A model generated the notes under the pieces. The model was not told the DNA's origin and did not search any database. It was given only the letters and a program-made list of their open reading frames with translations. A stretch of DNA of 41,447 nt, taken from the NCBI GenBank assembly GCA_947378965.1, contig CANCMG010000032.1:1-41447 (forward strand), given 5' to 3'. Positions 1-7,870 of this stretch are shown in pieces. This DNA is from Alcaligenaceae bacterium (GTDB taxonomy: Bacteria > Pseudomonadota > Gammaproteobacteria > Burkholderiales > Burkholderiaceae_B). The position numbers were made by a program, and so were the translations under genes. Position 1 is the stretch's first letter. The number at the start of each line of letters is the position of its first letter.

Positions 1-783
1 ACAACGGTGTCTGGTGATGTTCCCATGCTTGACGGTATTGATCTGGCGGGCTTGAATCCAAGTATCAAGCAAGCGCGCAAGGTCGCAGATGCCATGATGC
101 CGGTTGCGAACAAAGAGCTCGAAAAGCTTGGGATCAAGCTTGTTGCAACGTATCCGTTTTCGGGTCAGATGCTGTTCTGTCGCAAACCAATTGCTTCGTT
201 GGCCGATTTGAAAGGCATGAAAGTCCGCATCAATGGGCCTTCGGCTGGTGATTTAGTGAAGTCGCTAGGTGGCCAACCTGTTTCGCTCGCCTTTGGTGAG
301 GTCTACACAGCGCTTGAGCGTGGCACGGTCGATTGCGGTATTACCGGTTCGGGTTCGGGTAATGGCGTGAAGTGGCCAGAGGTCACGACGCATCTTTACA
401 CACTCTCGTTATCTTGGTCGACCGCTGGCTACTTTGTGAATTTGGCATGGTGGAACAAGCTTGAACCTTCGATTCGTGCTGAATTCGAAAAGACGTTTGC
501 GGCCGTTGAAAATGCCCAATGGAAACTTGGCGAAGATGCGACCGAAGACGGTGTGGCTTGTAACGTAGGCCGTGCAGAGGGCTGCTCGGGTAAGTTGGCA
601 ACGCTGGTAAAGAAGCCCATGATAGAAGCCAAGGCGCAGGCCAATGAGGCAAGCCTGATCCAGACAAATCTTGCTGACACAGTCTTGCCAGCCTGGGTGA
701 AACGTTGCGGCGATCGTTGCGGTGTGGTGTACAACGAGGTGGTCGCGCCAATCACGGGTGTGAAATACACCGCTGGCAAGTAA
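1..783 (+). CDS. TRAP transporter substrate-binding protein (DctP family), 5' end missing
   Basis: This is the C-terminal part of a periplasmic receptor for a tripartite ATP-independent (TRAP) transporter. The frame is open from the first base, so the true start and signal peptide lie outside the window. The family's ligand-binding segment is visible around residue 75 (LKGMKVRINGP, with the Arg that normally salt-bridges the substrate carboxylate), followed by GEVYTALERGTVDCGITG. The two membrane subunits follow directly. The C-terminal third carries four Cys (C..GRAEGC and RCGDRC), which could form disulfides in the periplasm; this is more than usual for the family. The substrate is unknown. 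The Arg suggests an organic acid, and the DUF2848 and amidase genes downstream suggest an acid derived from, or carrying, an amide. Confidence 0.9.
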   Translation, partial: TTVSGDVPMLDGIDLAGLNPSIKQARKVADAMMPVANKELEKLGIKLVATYPFSGQMLFCRKPIASLADLKGMKVRINGPSAGDLVKSLGGQPVSLAFGEVYTALERGTVDCGITGSGSGNGVKWPEVTTHLYTLSLSWSTAGYFVNLAWWNKLEPSIRAEFEKTFAAVENAQWKLGEDATEDGVACNVGRAEGCSGKLATLVKKPMIEAKAQANEASLIQTNLADTVLPAWVKRCGDRCGVVYNEVVAPITGVKYTAGK

Positions 784-785
784 GG

Positions 786-1460
786 ATGTATCAAGGCCTA
801 GAGTGGCTCAGTCGCCGTGCAATGTGGGTAGCAGGGTTTTGCTACCTACTGATCACGGTGCTGATCTGTTTTGATATTTTTGCCAGGCAGTTGCTCGGGT
901 TTTCAACCGAGTCAACCATCGAGTTGACGGGCTATTTGATGGCCGTCGGTATGAGTTGGGGGCTGGCAGGTACGCTGTTTGAGCGGGGCCATGTGCGCAT
1001 CGATGTTTTGGTGCAACGCATGCCTTTGCGAGTACGGGTGTGGTTGCATTTGGCATCGCTGCTCGCGTTAGTGGTGTCAACTGGCTTCTATGTGTACGGC
1101 GCAGTGTCTATCGCCAAAGATTCTTTTGCGTTTAACGCTACCGATCTCACCACGCTACGTACACCTTTGGTTTTACCTCAAGGTATCTGGTCGGCGGGCT
1201 TCGTGTTGCTATTGCTCGCGGTCCTTGCCTTGGCGTTACGTTCGGTCGGGCAGTTAATGCGTGGCGATCTTGTCGCCATGGATCGTGCCTTAATGGCGCG
1301 TACTTACGAAGACGAAGCCGCCGAAACACTCGAAGCGGTTGCCGAGGCGCAGGCACAGATGCAGATGCCTGGCTATTTGTCTACTGAGGTGGTTGCTGAG
1401 CCACAGGCACCCCTTCAGACCCCTAGCGTGTCGTCTACTCATCAACAGGGCAGTCAATGA
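786..1460 (+). CDS. TRAP transporter small permease subunit (DctQ family)
   Basis: Small membrane subunit of the TRAP transporter, 224 residues. ATG 786 follows the receptor stop by two bases, next to the GG of taaggATG. Four hydrophobic segments are visible (about residues 12-35, 48-66, 85-108 and 135-157), and the family pattern FDIFARQLLGFSTESTIELTGYLM lies in the first half. The last 50-60 residues form an Ala/Glu/Gln-rich then Ser/Thr/Pro-rich cytoplasmic tail that DctQ proteins normally lack. The 3' end overlaps the large-permease start by 4 bp (ATGA), a sign of translational coupling. Function follows from family and position. Confidence 0.9.
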   Translation: MYQGLEWLSRRAMWVAGFCYLLITVLICFDIFARQLLGFSTESTIELTGYLMAVGMSWGLAGTLFERGHVRIDVLVQRMPLRVRVWLHLASLLALVVSTGFYVYGAVSIAKDSFAFNATDLTTLRTPLVLPQGIWSAGFVLLLLAVLALALRSVGQLMRGDLVAMDRALMARTYEDEAAETLEAVAEAQAQMQMPGYLSTEVVAEPQAPLQTPSVSSTHQQGSQ

Positions 1461-2857
1461 TTGCGATCGTCTTCATTGTGATCATGGCGATCGTGATTGG
1501 TGGTGCCAGCTTATTTGGCGGTGCGGATAGTGCCGCGGCCTTATCTGCTACGGCGGTGCCTTGGTGGGCGTTATTGGCAGTATTAGGGGCGTTTGCCGGT
1601 TTTTTTGCGGGTGGTATCTACGTCGGTGCCGCGCTCTCATCGCTTGCGCTCTTGGCGGGCTTTTCCTTGTCAGACCGACCGTTTTGGAATTTTTTAGGCG
1701 AGATGATCTGGGCGCCGTCCACCAACTTTGTGTTGGTGTCGGTGCCACTCTTTTTATTGATGGGCGAGGTCATGTTGCGCGCGGGGTTGTCTGAGCGCCT
1801 ATACCGCGGTTTGAATGTCTGGATGGGGCGTGTACCCGGAGGCTTACTGCACACGAATATCTTAGCCTGTGGTGTTTTTTCTGCTGTGGCGGGTTCAAGC
1901 GTGGCAACGGCAGCCACCATGGGTTCGGTTGCCTTGCCCTATTTTGAAAAAAGCCACTACCCGCCAAAATTGGTCTTGGGGTCGCTTGCTGCTGGCGGAG
2001 CGTTGGGTAATCTGATCCCGCCCGGCATCACTTTTATTATTTATGGCTTGATCACCGAAACTTCGGTTGGTTCTTTGTACATTGCGGCAATTGGCCCGAG
2101 TATTTTGGTCGTCCTCCTGTTTATTCTGGTCATTCTTTATTACAGCTACAAGCTGAAGCTGCGGGCTGATCCAAACGCCTTGGGCGTGACGTGGCGCCAT
2201 AAAGTGGCGAGCTTGTCAGATTTATTACCGACCGCCTTGTTAATTGGACTCGTGCTGGGCACGATTTATGCGGGCTTGGCCACGCCAACCGAATCGGCGG
2301 CGCTTGGCGTGGCGGGAAGCTTGATCCTAGCGCTCGTTGATCGCAAACTTAACTGGAAAATGATCTCTGAGTCGTTGCACGCCACCGCGCGTACAACGTC
2401 CATGATTGCGCTGATTTTATTTGGTGCCTATGTATTGAATTACATTTTGTCAGCCTTGGGTGTCCCGCAAATGTTGGCAAAATTTTTAACCGGCCTACCT
2501 TTGCCGGGTTGGGCGATCATGCTGATCATCATTGGCTTTTATTTAGCACTGGGCACCTTCATGGAAGGGTTATCGATGGTGATCTGTACCGTACCGCTGT
2601 TGTTTCCAGTGGTAAAAGCCTTGGGCTACGACCCAATCTGGTTTGGTGTGGTGATCACAATGTTGGTTGAGATCGCAATGATTAGTCCGCCTGATGGCAC
2701 CGTGCTGTATGTCTTGCAAGGCATGCGACGACAACCTGGGCCGATCACTGATGTTTTTTCTGGTGTGATGCCCTTTATGTTTGTCTATATGTTGGCGATT
2801 ATTATTCTGATGGTGTTTCCGGCGATTGCGCTATGGTTACCAGCGGTTTTGTCTTGA
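1457..2857 (+). CDS. TRAP transporter large permease subunit (DctM family)
   Basis: Ion-coupled transport channel of the TRAP system, 466 residues, about 12 membrane segments. It starts at the ATG of an ATGA overlap with the small permease. Family features include VPLFLLMGEVMLRAG, the half-helix-breaker segment GNLIPPGITFIIYG, and a C-terminal repeat-like segment GFYLALGTFMEG with SPPDGTVLYVLQG. The length is close to the usual 425-465. With the receptor at 1 and the small permease at 786 this completes a canonical TRAP set, the only membrane-embedded uptake system of either TRAP or TTT type in the window. Confidence 0.93.
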   Translation: MIAIVFIVIMAIVIGGASLFGGADSAAALSATAVPWWALLAVLGAFAGFFAGGIYVGAALSSLALLAGFSLSDRPFWNFLGEMIWAPSTNFVLVSVPLFLLMGEVMLRAGLSERLYRGLNVWMGRVPGGLLHTNILACGVFSAVAGSSVATAATMGSVALPYFEKSHYPPKLVLGSLAAGGALGNLIPPGITFIIYGLITETSVGSLYIAAIGPSILVVLLFILVILYYSYKLKLRADPNALGVTWRHKVASLSDLLPTALLIGLVLGTIYAGLATPTESAALGVAGSLILALVDRKLNWKMISESLHATARTTSMIALILFGAYVLNYILSALGVPQMLAKFLTGLPLPGWAIMLIIIGFYLALGTFMEGLSMVICTVPLLFPVVKALGYDPIWFGVVITMLVEIAMISPPDGTVLYVLQGMRRQPGPITDVFSGVMPFMFVYMLAIIILMVFPAIALWLPAVLS

Positions 2858-2931
2858 CCTCTTTCCCGCCCTGAAGGGGGGAGTTGCGAACAATTCGTTC
2901 AACGTTTTACTTTCTTATTTTTCAAATCATC

Positions 2932-3654
2932 ATGATGAGATCTCACCTGTATTTTTCTTGCGAAGCGGTTGGTGCTGACGGCACGATTACCACAACGCTA
3001 GCGGCCGTTGCCCCCAGGCATTATGTGATTGCTGGTTGGACAGGGCGTGATGCGGCGGCGATCGAACACCACATTCATGAACTCGGGTTGATCGGTGTGC
3101 CTGCGCCTTCTACTGTGCCGCTGTATTACCGTGGCAGCGCCCTGTTGCTGACGCAAACCGAAGTGATCGAGGTCGTCGGGCCCGATAGCTCGGGCGAAGT
3201 TGAGCCAGTGTTGTTTTACGCCGGTGGTGAGTGGTGGCTGACCGTTGGTTCTGATCACACTGACCGTCGTGTTGAAACGTATTCGATTGCTGTGTCTAAA
3301 CAGTTGTGTCCTAAACCGACCGGCACCTCGGCTTGGCGGTGGTCTGACGTCTCGGGGTACCAAGACGAACTCGAGTTGATTTCACGCATTTTTGAGGATG
3401 GCAAATGGGTTGAATATCAGAGGGGTACGTTCGCTTCGATTCGGCCACTTGAATCTTTGCGCAACGGCTGCTTCGCGGGCCCGCACATTGACGAAGGTAG
3501 CTTTGTGTCTTGCGGGACGCTTGGTGCAATCCCAAATGCCAAGGGCGAGGGCATTCGGGCAGCGACTCAAATGGAACTCGAAATCCGTGACCCTCGGCGC
3601 AACCGCAGTATTAAACATCGCTACTCGGTTGAAGTGTTGCCGCTCGTGTCTTGA
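2932..3654 (+). CDS. DUF2848 family protein
   Basis: This is a 240-residue protein that I recognise as DUF2848, a soluble family related in fold to fumarylacetoacetate hydrolases. Supporting segments are FSCEAVGADGT, IAGWTGRDAAAIEHHIHELGLIGVPAPSTVP, YRGSALLLTQ, and a Cys-containing stretch GSFVSCGTLGAI in the C-terminal half. No signal peptide is seen. A TTG at 2884 in the same frame would add a hydrophobic 16-residue extension. ATG 2932 (or 2935) matches the family's usual N-terminus better, although neither start has a good Shine-Dalgarno. Family members often sit beside amidases and uptake systems, as here. The reaction is not established. A hydrolase or isomerase acting on the imported acid is an inference. 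Confidence 0.82.
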   Translation: MMRSHLYFSCEAVGADGTITTTLAAVAPRHYVIAGWTGRDAAAIEHHIHELGLIGVPAPSTVPLYYRGSALLLTQTEVIEVVGPDSSGEVEPVLFYAGGEWWLTVGSDHTDRRVETYSIAVSKQLCPKPTGTSAWRWSDVSGYQDELELISRIFEDGKWVEYQRGTFASIRPLESLRNGCFAGPHIDEGSFVSCGTLGAIPNAKGEGIRAATQMELEIRDPRRNRSIKHRYSVEVLPLVS

Positions 3655-3672
3655 TCCAGGTGCCACAAGCTT

Positions 3673-3837
3673 ATGGCCCAATCTCAACGAACGAGCTCTA
3701 GTCTGAGTGAGGCACCTTTTCAAAACTATGGCCCAATCTCAACGAACGGGCTCTAGTCTGAGTGAGACATCTTTTCAAAGCGTTGGCCCACTCTTAACAA
3801 ACGGGTCCTAGTCTGAGTTAAGCTTTCTTTCAAATAA
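3673..3837. repeat. Three-copy 55-bp intergenic tandem repeat
   Basis: Three consecutive 55-bp units start at 3673, 3728 and 3783. The core is TGGCCCAATCTCAACGAACG followed by CTCTAGTCTGAGTGAG and a T-rich end. Copies 1 and 2 differ at about five positions and copy 3 is more diverged. The array fills nearly all of the space between the DUF2848 stop and the amidase start and ends 29 bp before the amidase ATG, so any transcript crossing into the amidase gene carries it. Confidence 0.9.
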
Positions 3838-3866
3838 ACGGTTTTTCTAATTTTTCATTATTCATC

Positions 3867-5216
3867 ATGACGCACATCACACAAACTATCGATCAGCTCA
3901 ACGCTCTCCTCGCACGTGGTGAAACGACCCGCGAAGCCCTTGTCGCGCAAGCTCTAGAAAATGCGACTCAAGCGTCGGCTAAAAGTGTTTTCACGCTGCT
4001 GTATCCAGAGGCTGCCCTCGCGGCGGCGCGTCAGGCCGATGCGCTACAAACTGCGGGGGTTGAGCAGCCCACCTTGGCTGGCTTACCTGTTTCGATTAAA
4101 GATCTCTACGGCGTGGCCGGCGAAACCACGATGTCAGGATCAGTTGTGTGCAAAGGTGAGCCGGTACAAACGCAGGATGCCCCCGTCGTTGCGCGGCTGC
4201 GGGCCGCCGGCTCGGCCATTATCGGCAAAACGAACATGACCGAATTCGCTTTTTCAGGGATCGGCATCAATCCTCACTACGGGACCCCAGTCAACCCGAC
4301 AGATACCAAGGTTGCGCGCGTGCCAGGTGGTTCGTCATCGGGTGCGGCTGTGTCGGTGGCGTTGGGGTTGGCGGTGGCAGGGTTGGGTTCGGACACCGGG
4401 GGTTCGATCCGCGTGCCAGCCGCACTGTGTGGAATCGTTGGTTTTAAAAGCTCTCAGTTTCGTGTGCCACTCACCGGTGCCATGGAGCTTGCCCGTTCGC
4501 TCGATACCGCATGCGCGATGACGCGCAGCGTGCAAGATTGCCTGATTGTGGATGGCGTACTGTCGGGGGCAAGGTTAAACGTTAAACGCCGCCCTCTGAG
4601 TGGGATGCGCTTTGCCTTGCCTCAGACAACGCTCTTAGAGGGCTTAGACGATACGGTTGCGAAGGCGTTTGCGCGCAGCATATCGAAATTGTCTGCCGCG
4701 GGTGCGCAAATTGTTGAGATTCCGTTAGCCGAATTATCTGAAATCCCTAAGCTCAATGCGCCAGGCGGTCTATCGCCGATCGAGGCCTATGCCGTGCATC
4801 ATGTGCGTTTGGCTACATCCAAAGAGGGCTTTGATCACCGCGTGGCAGCACGGGTGGCGTTAGGTGCACCGGTCACTGCACAGCAGTACCTTGCGCTGCT
4901 CGACAACCGGCTAGATTGGATTGCTAGAGTTGAGCATGCGATCGAAGGATTTGATGCGGTTCTTTGCCCGACCGCTCCGATCATTGCGCCAGAGATTGCC
5001 AAGCTTGAAGCCTCTGATGAAGCGTTTTTTAAAGCAAATGGGCAGATGTTGCGCAACACGTTTGCCTTTAACTTTTTGGATGGTTGCTCGTTTAGCTTGC
5101 CTTGCCACACTCCAGGTGAGCAGGCGGTGGGGTTGATGCTGTCGTCGGTCAAAGGTGACGACGCGGCGCTGGCGGCGGTTGCGTTAGCGGTCGAGGCGGC
5201 ACTGGCTAATCGCTAA
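3867..5216 (+). CDS. Amidase signature family hydrolase
   Basis: A cytoplasmic 449-residue amidase signature enzyme that cleaves a C-N amide bond. The Ser-cisSer-Lys triad is intact by eye: Lys78 in VSIKDLYG, Ser156 in VPGGSSSGA, and nucleophile Ser180 in GSDTGGSIR. The 24-residue spacing between the two serines is the family norm. The length is typical of stand-alone members such as AtzF-type or mandelamide-type enzymes; the substrate cannot be read from the sequence. It lies downstream of the TRAP operon and DUF2848, on the same strand but separated by about 210 bp holding a tandem repeat, so it may be cotranscribed or have its own promoter. A different three-copy repeat begins four bases after the stop. 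Confidence 0.93.
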   Translation: MTHITQTIDQLNALLARGETTREALVAQALENATQASAKSVFTLLYPEAALAAARQADALQTAGVEQPTLAGLPVSIKDLYGVAGETTMSGSVVCKGEPVQTQDAPVVARLRAAGSAIIGKTNMTEFAFSGIGINPHYGTPVNPTDTKVARVPGGSSSGAAVSVALGLAVAGLGSDTGGSIRVPAALCGIVGFKSSQFRVPLTGAMELARSLDTACAMTRSVQDCLIVDGVLSGARLNVKRRPLSGMRFALPQTTLLEGLDDTVAKAFARSISKLSAAGAQIVEIPLAELSEIPKLNAPGGLSPIEAYAVHHVRLATSKEGFDHRVAARVALGAPVTAQQYLALLDNRLDWIARVEHAIEGFDAVLCPTAPIIAPEIAKLEASDEAFFKANGQMLRNTFAFNFLDGCSFSLPCHTPGEQAVGLMLSSVKGDDAALAAVALAVEAALANR

Positions 5217-5220
5217 TTTT

Positions 5221-5313
5221 GCTTCTGAATCGTACGAGGTAACGCCGCTTTGCTTCTGAATCGTACGAGGTAACGCCCGTTTGCTTCTGAAGCGCACGAG
5301 GTAACGCCACTGG
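5221..5313. repeat. Three-copy 31-bp tandem repeat after the amidase gene
   Basis: Units start at 5221, 5252 and 5283. The core is GCTTCTGAATCGTACGAGG followed by TAACGCC. Copies 1 and 2 are nearly identical; copy 3 has GCGCACGAGG in place of TCGTACGAGG. The array is unrelated to the 55-bp repeat on the other side of the gene. It starts four bases after the amidase stop codon. Confidence 0.9.
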
Positions 5314-5327
5314 TTAAAGAGGGTCAA

Positions 5328-5429
5328 ATAAGGGGCCAAAGGCTGGATTGCAGGTTCACCAAGGCTTAGAGAACGCGTTGAAAGCACCTGAAATCGATCG
5401 AAACACGTGACTTTGTCTTGGCCCCTTAT
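5328..5429. repeat. Inverted repeat with 12-bp perfect arms
   Basis: ATAAGGGGCCAA at 5328-5339 is matched by TTGGCCCCTTAT at 5418-5429, enclosing 78 bp without a convincing ORF. It could be the ends of a small non-autonomous element or a structured RNA. No flanking target duplication is evident, and the T-run of a terminator is absent. Confidence 0.6.
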
Positions 5430-5488
5430 CGTTGGTATCGAAGGGCCCTAAGCTACTCCTCAGTTCAACTGAACAGAGGAGCCAGTCA

Positions 5489-5710
5489 ATGAGAGCCTTG
5501 CGCGGTACGGTTGTTGGGGTATTTGTCTTGCTAACGGGCTGTGTGGCCTACGGCCCTCAACCTGCGGGGTATGGGTATGGTGGTGGCTATGGGTACGGGT
5601 CAAGTTATTCATACACGCCCGTGTACGTCGCGCCCGTTCCTCGGGTCGTGGTACCCGTTGTGAGGTATCCTCTTTACAGACCGTGGGGGCATCGTCGCTG
5701 GCGCGGCTAA
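5489..5710 (+). CDS. Small Tyr/Gly-rich lipoprotein, unknown function
   Basis: A 73-residue predicted lipoprotein. ATG 5489 is preceded by AGAGGA at good spacing. A short hydrophobic signal ends in a lipobox, LLTGC, so the mature protein would be lipidated at Cys17. The mature part is short and low in complexity: a Gly/Tyr-rich run (GYGYGGGYGYGSSYSY), a Pro/Val-rich stretch (APVPRVVVPVV), and a basic end (HRRWRG). Such small Tyr/Gly-rich envelope lipoproteins are common in proteobacteria, and I know of no assigned function. It stands alone; the kinase gene begins 124 bp downstream, past several small hairpins. Confidence 0.72.
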   Translation: MRALRGTVVGVFVLLTGCVAYGPQPAGYGYGGGYGYGSSYSYTPVYVAPVPRVVVPVVRYPLYRPWGHRRWRG

Positions 5711-5834
5711 GTGCAGTGGCTGACAAATACGCACGCTTTGGCGTACAAACCTGTAAAGTGTCGGCACTTGTCGAGTTTAGAGTCCACTTAAGGGGCTCTG
5801 CCCCCTGAATGGCAAGGTTTACACGGAGCAGCCA

Positions 5835-6683
5835 TTGAAAGTCCCGCAACGTCTCGCGCCGCTAGTCGAAGAGGGTTTAGTCGACGAAGTTCTCAGTCAG
5901 CTCATGAGCGGCAAAGAAGCCACGGTCTACGTGGTGCGTTGTGGCGACTCTGTACGTTGTGCCAAGGTATACAAAGACGCCAAGCAACGCAGCTTCAAAA
6001 ATGCGGTGTCCTATACCGAAGGCCGTAAAGTCAAAAATAGCCGCCAGGCGCGCGCCATGGAAAAAGGCACGCGCTACGGTCGTCAAATGCAAGAAGAGGC
6101 CTGGCAAAACGCCGAGGTCGATGCGTTATTTCGCTTGGCAAACGCCGGTGTGAGGGTGCCACAGCCCTACATTTGCACGGATGGTGTCTTGTTGATGGAG
6201 CTCGTCACAGATGCTGACGGTCAAGTGGCGCCCCGCCTGAACGACGTCGAACTGACCGCCGAGTCGGCGCTTGAGCATCATGCGTATTTGATCAATCAGG
6301 TAGTTCGTATGCTGTGCGCTGGCGTGATCCATGGCGACTTGTCTGAATACAATATTTTGATGGCGAGCGGCGGGCCTGTGATTATTGATCTGCCCCAGGC
6401 AGTCGATGCCGCAGGCAACAACGAAGCCGCAGCCATGCTCGCACGTGACGTACAAAATCTGGCCGTTTATTTTGGTCAGTTTGCTCCGCAGTTGTTGGTA
6501 ACAGCCTATGCCAAAGAAATCTGGCAACACTATGTGGCTGGCACACTGACGCCAGAAACCCCCCTGACGGGCTTTGTGGCGGCCGACACGACACCTGTTG
6601 ATATGGCCGGCCTGCTGCAAGAAATCGAAGACACCCGTCGCGAAGAGCAAGAGCGCAGGCTGCGTTTGCAAGAACGCGATTAA
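5835..6683 (+). CDS. RIO1-family serine/threonine protein kinase
   Basis: An atypical protein kinase of the RIO family, 282 residues, cytoplasmic. The nucleotide loop SGKEATVYVVR (25-35) matches the RIO STGKEA motif. Lys44 in CAKVYK is the ATP-binding Lys, HGDLSEYNIL (166-175) is the catalytic loop with Asp168 and Asn173, and IIDLPQAVD (183-191) holds the metal-binding Asp185. The C-terminus is a charged helix (EEQERRLRLQERD). The start is TTG 5835 with GGAG six bases upstream; no ATG lies near the conserved N-terminus. A small GGGGC-TCT-GCCCC hairpin at 5792-5804 precedes it. Archaeal and eukaryotic RIO kinases mature the small ribosomal subunit; the bacterial role is not settled. Confidence 0.88.
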   Translation: MKVPQRLAPLVEEGLVDEVLSQLMSGKEATVYVVRCGDSVRCAKVYKDAKQRSFKNAVSYTEGRKVKNSRQARAMEKGTRYGRQMQEEAWQNAEVDALFRLANAGVRVPQPYICTDGVLLMELVTDADGQVAPRLNDVELTAESALEHHAYLINQVVRMLCAGVIHGDLSEYNILMASGGPVIIDLPQAVDAAGNNEAAAMLARDVQNLAVYFGQFAPQLLVTAYAKEIWQHYVAGTLTPETPLTGFVAADTTPVDMAGLLQEIEDTRREEQERRLRLQERD

Positions 6684-6704
6684 GGCAATTGTCAGTCTCA
6701 TGGC

Positions 6705-6710
6705 TATAAT
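6705..6710 (+). promoter_or_regulatory. Possible -10 box for ilvE
   Basis: A perfect TATAAT lies 35 bases upstream of the ilvE ATG, in the 62-bp gap after the kinase gene. The -35 position (AAGGCA with 17-bp spacing) is poor, so this is a weak assignment resting on one element. It would allow ilvE to be transcribed apart from the kinase gene. Confidence 0.3.
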
Positions 6711-6745
6711 CAAACGCAAACATATCCAATCACTTGATCCTTGCC

Positions 6746-7843
6746 ATGACTGCACAATCTTCTCTTGCCTTTCTATCGATTAAGTCTTCTCAGCCCACTC
6801 CTCAGGCCGAACGCGAAGCGATCGTTGCCAACCCCAGCTTTGGTAAGTACTTTACCGACCATATGGTGTCGATCGACTGGACGCTAGAGCAAGGTTGGCA
6901 CGATGCGGCACTCAAGCCTTACGGCCCCCTGCTGCTTGATCCGGCTTCCTCGGTGTTGCATTATGCCCAAGAGATTTTTGAAGGTTTGAAGGCATACCGA
7001 CATCCCGATGGCTCTATCTGGACTTTTCGCCCTGAAGAAAACGCTGCGCGGATGCAACGCTCGGCAAAACGGCTGGCTTTGCCACCGTTACCTACGGATT
7101 TATTTCTCGAGTCCATTAAGCAACTGGTTCAGGCCGATGCCGCTTGGGTGCCAGGTTCAGGCGAAATGAGTTTGTATCTGCGGCCTTTTATGATCGCCAA
7201 CGAAAGCTTTTTAGGTGTGCGCTCGGCCCATCGTGCGGCATATTATGTCATTGCAAGCCCTGCCGGCCCTTACTTTGCCAAGGGCGTGGCGCCTGTGATG
7301 ATCTGGTTGGCTGAAGATCATGCGCGTGCAGCCTTTGGTGGTACCGGTGCCGCCAAGTGTGGCGGTAACTACGCCGCCTCGCTGTTGCCACAGCAAGAAG
7401 CCTACGAAAACGGTTGCCCTCAAGTGCTGTTTTTAGATTCGCAAGAAGGCAAATACATCGAAGAACTCGGCGGCATGAATGTATTTTTGGTTCTCAAAGA
7501 TGGCACGTTACTTACCCCAGAGTTGACCGGCAGCATTCTTGAGGGTGTGACACGCAAGAGCATTATTCAGCTTGCGCGTGATCGCGGTCACAACGTGCAA
7601 GAGCGAAAAATTACGATAAAAGAATGGCGTGACGGCATCGCTTCAGGCGAAGTCACTGAGGCGTTTGCCTGTGGAACAGCAGCGGTCGTGACGCCGATCG
7701 CTGCGCTTAAAGGCCGTGGCTTTATTGCTGGCGACGAAAACGCACCCGCCGGTAAGCTCACCATGTCTTTGCGGCAAGAGCTCACCGATATTCAGTCAGG
7801 GCGCTTACCCGACCGTCATGGTTGGATGCTGCGCTTGGTGTAA
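6746..7843 (+). CDS. ilvE: Branched-chain amino acid aminotransferase
   Basis: Class IV PLP aminotransferase, 365 residues, which interconverts Leu, Ile and Val with their 2-oxo acids using 2-oxoglutarate/glutamate. It is the longer (eukaryote/BCAT2-like) type. Evidence: ASSVLHYAQEIFEGLKAYR near residue 70, the PLP-binding Lys204 in GTGAAKCGGNYAAS, the YIEELGGMNVFLV stretch, and the C-terminal ACGTAAVVTPI. ATG 6746 is preferred over the in-frame TTG at 6734. The single gene sits between a RIO kinase and a convergent unknown gene, with only 27 bp between stops. It is probably the housekeeping enzyme. Confidence 0.94.
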   Translation: MTAQSSLAFLSIKSSQPTPQAEREAIVANPSFGKYFTDHMVSIDWTLEQGWHDAALKPYGPLLLDPASSVLHYAQEIFEGLKAYRHPDGSIWTFRPEENAARMQRSAKRLALPPLPTDLFLESIKQLVQADAAWVPGSGEMSLYLRPFMIANESFLGVRSAHRAAYYVIASPAGPYFAKGVAPVMIWLAEDHARAAFGGTGAAKCGGNYAASLLPQQEAYENGCPQVLFLDSQEGKYIEELGGMNVFLVLKDGTLLTPELTGSILEGVTRKSIIQLARDRGHNVQERKITIKEWRDGIASGEVTEAFACGTAAVVTPIAALKGRGFIAGDENAPAGKLTMSLRQELTDIQSGRLPDRHGWMLRLV

Positions 7844-7870
7844 CGCCTTGGGCTTGGCGCTGGTCGCAAC

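Noticed and set aside
2858-2885. CCCGCCCTGAAGGGGGG after the TRAP permease, as a terminator
   Set aside because: Stem pairing is imperfect and no U-tract follows; the DUF2848 gene continues on the same strand, so a terminator is not supported.
2884-2931. Upstream TTG start giving DUF2848 a hydrophobic N-terminus
   Set aside because: It lacks a ribosome-binding site and the added residues are unlike the family N-terminus; start placed at 2932.
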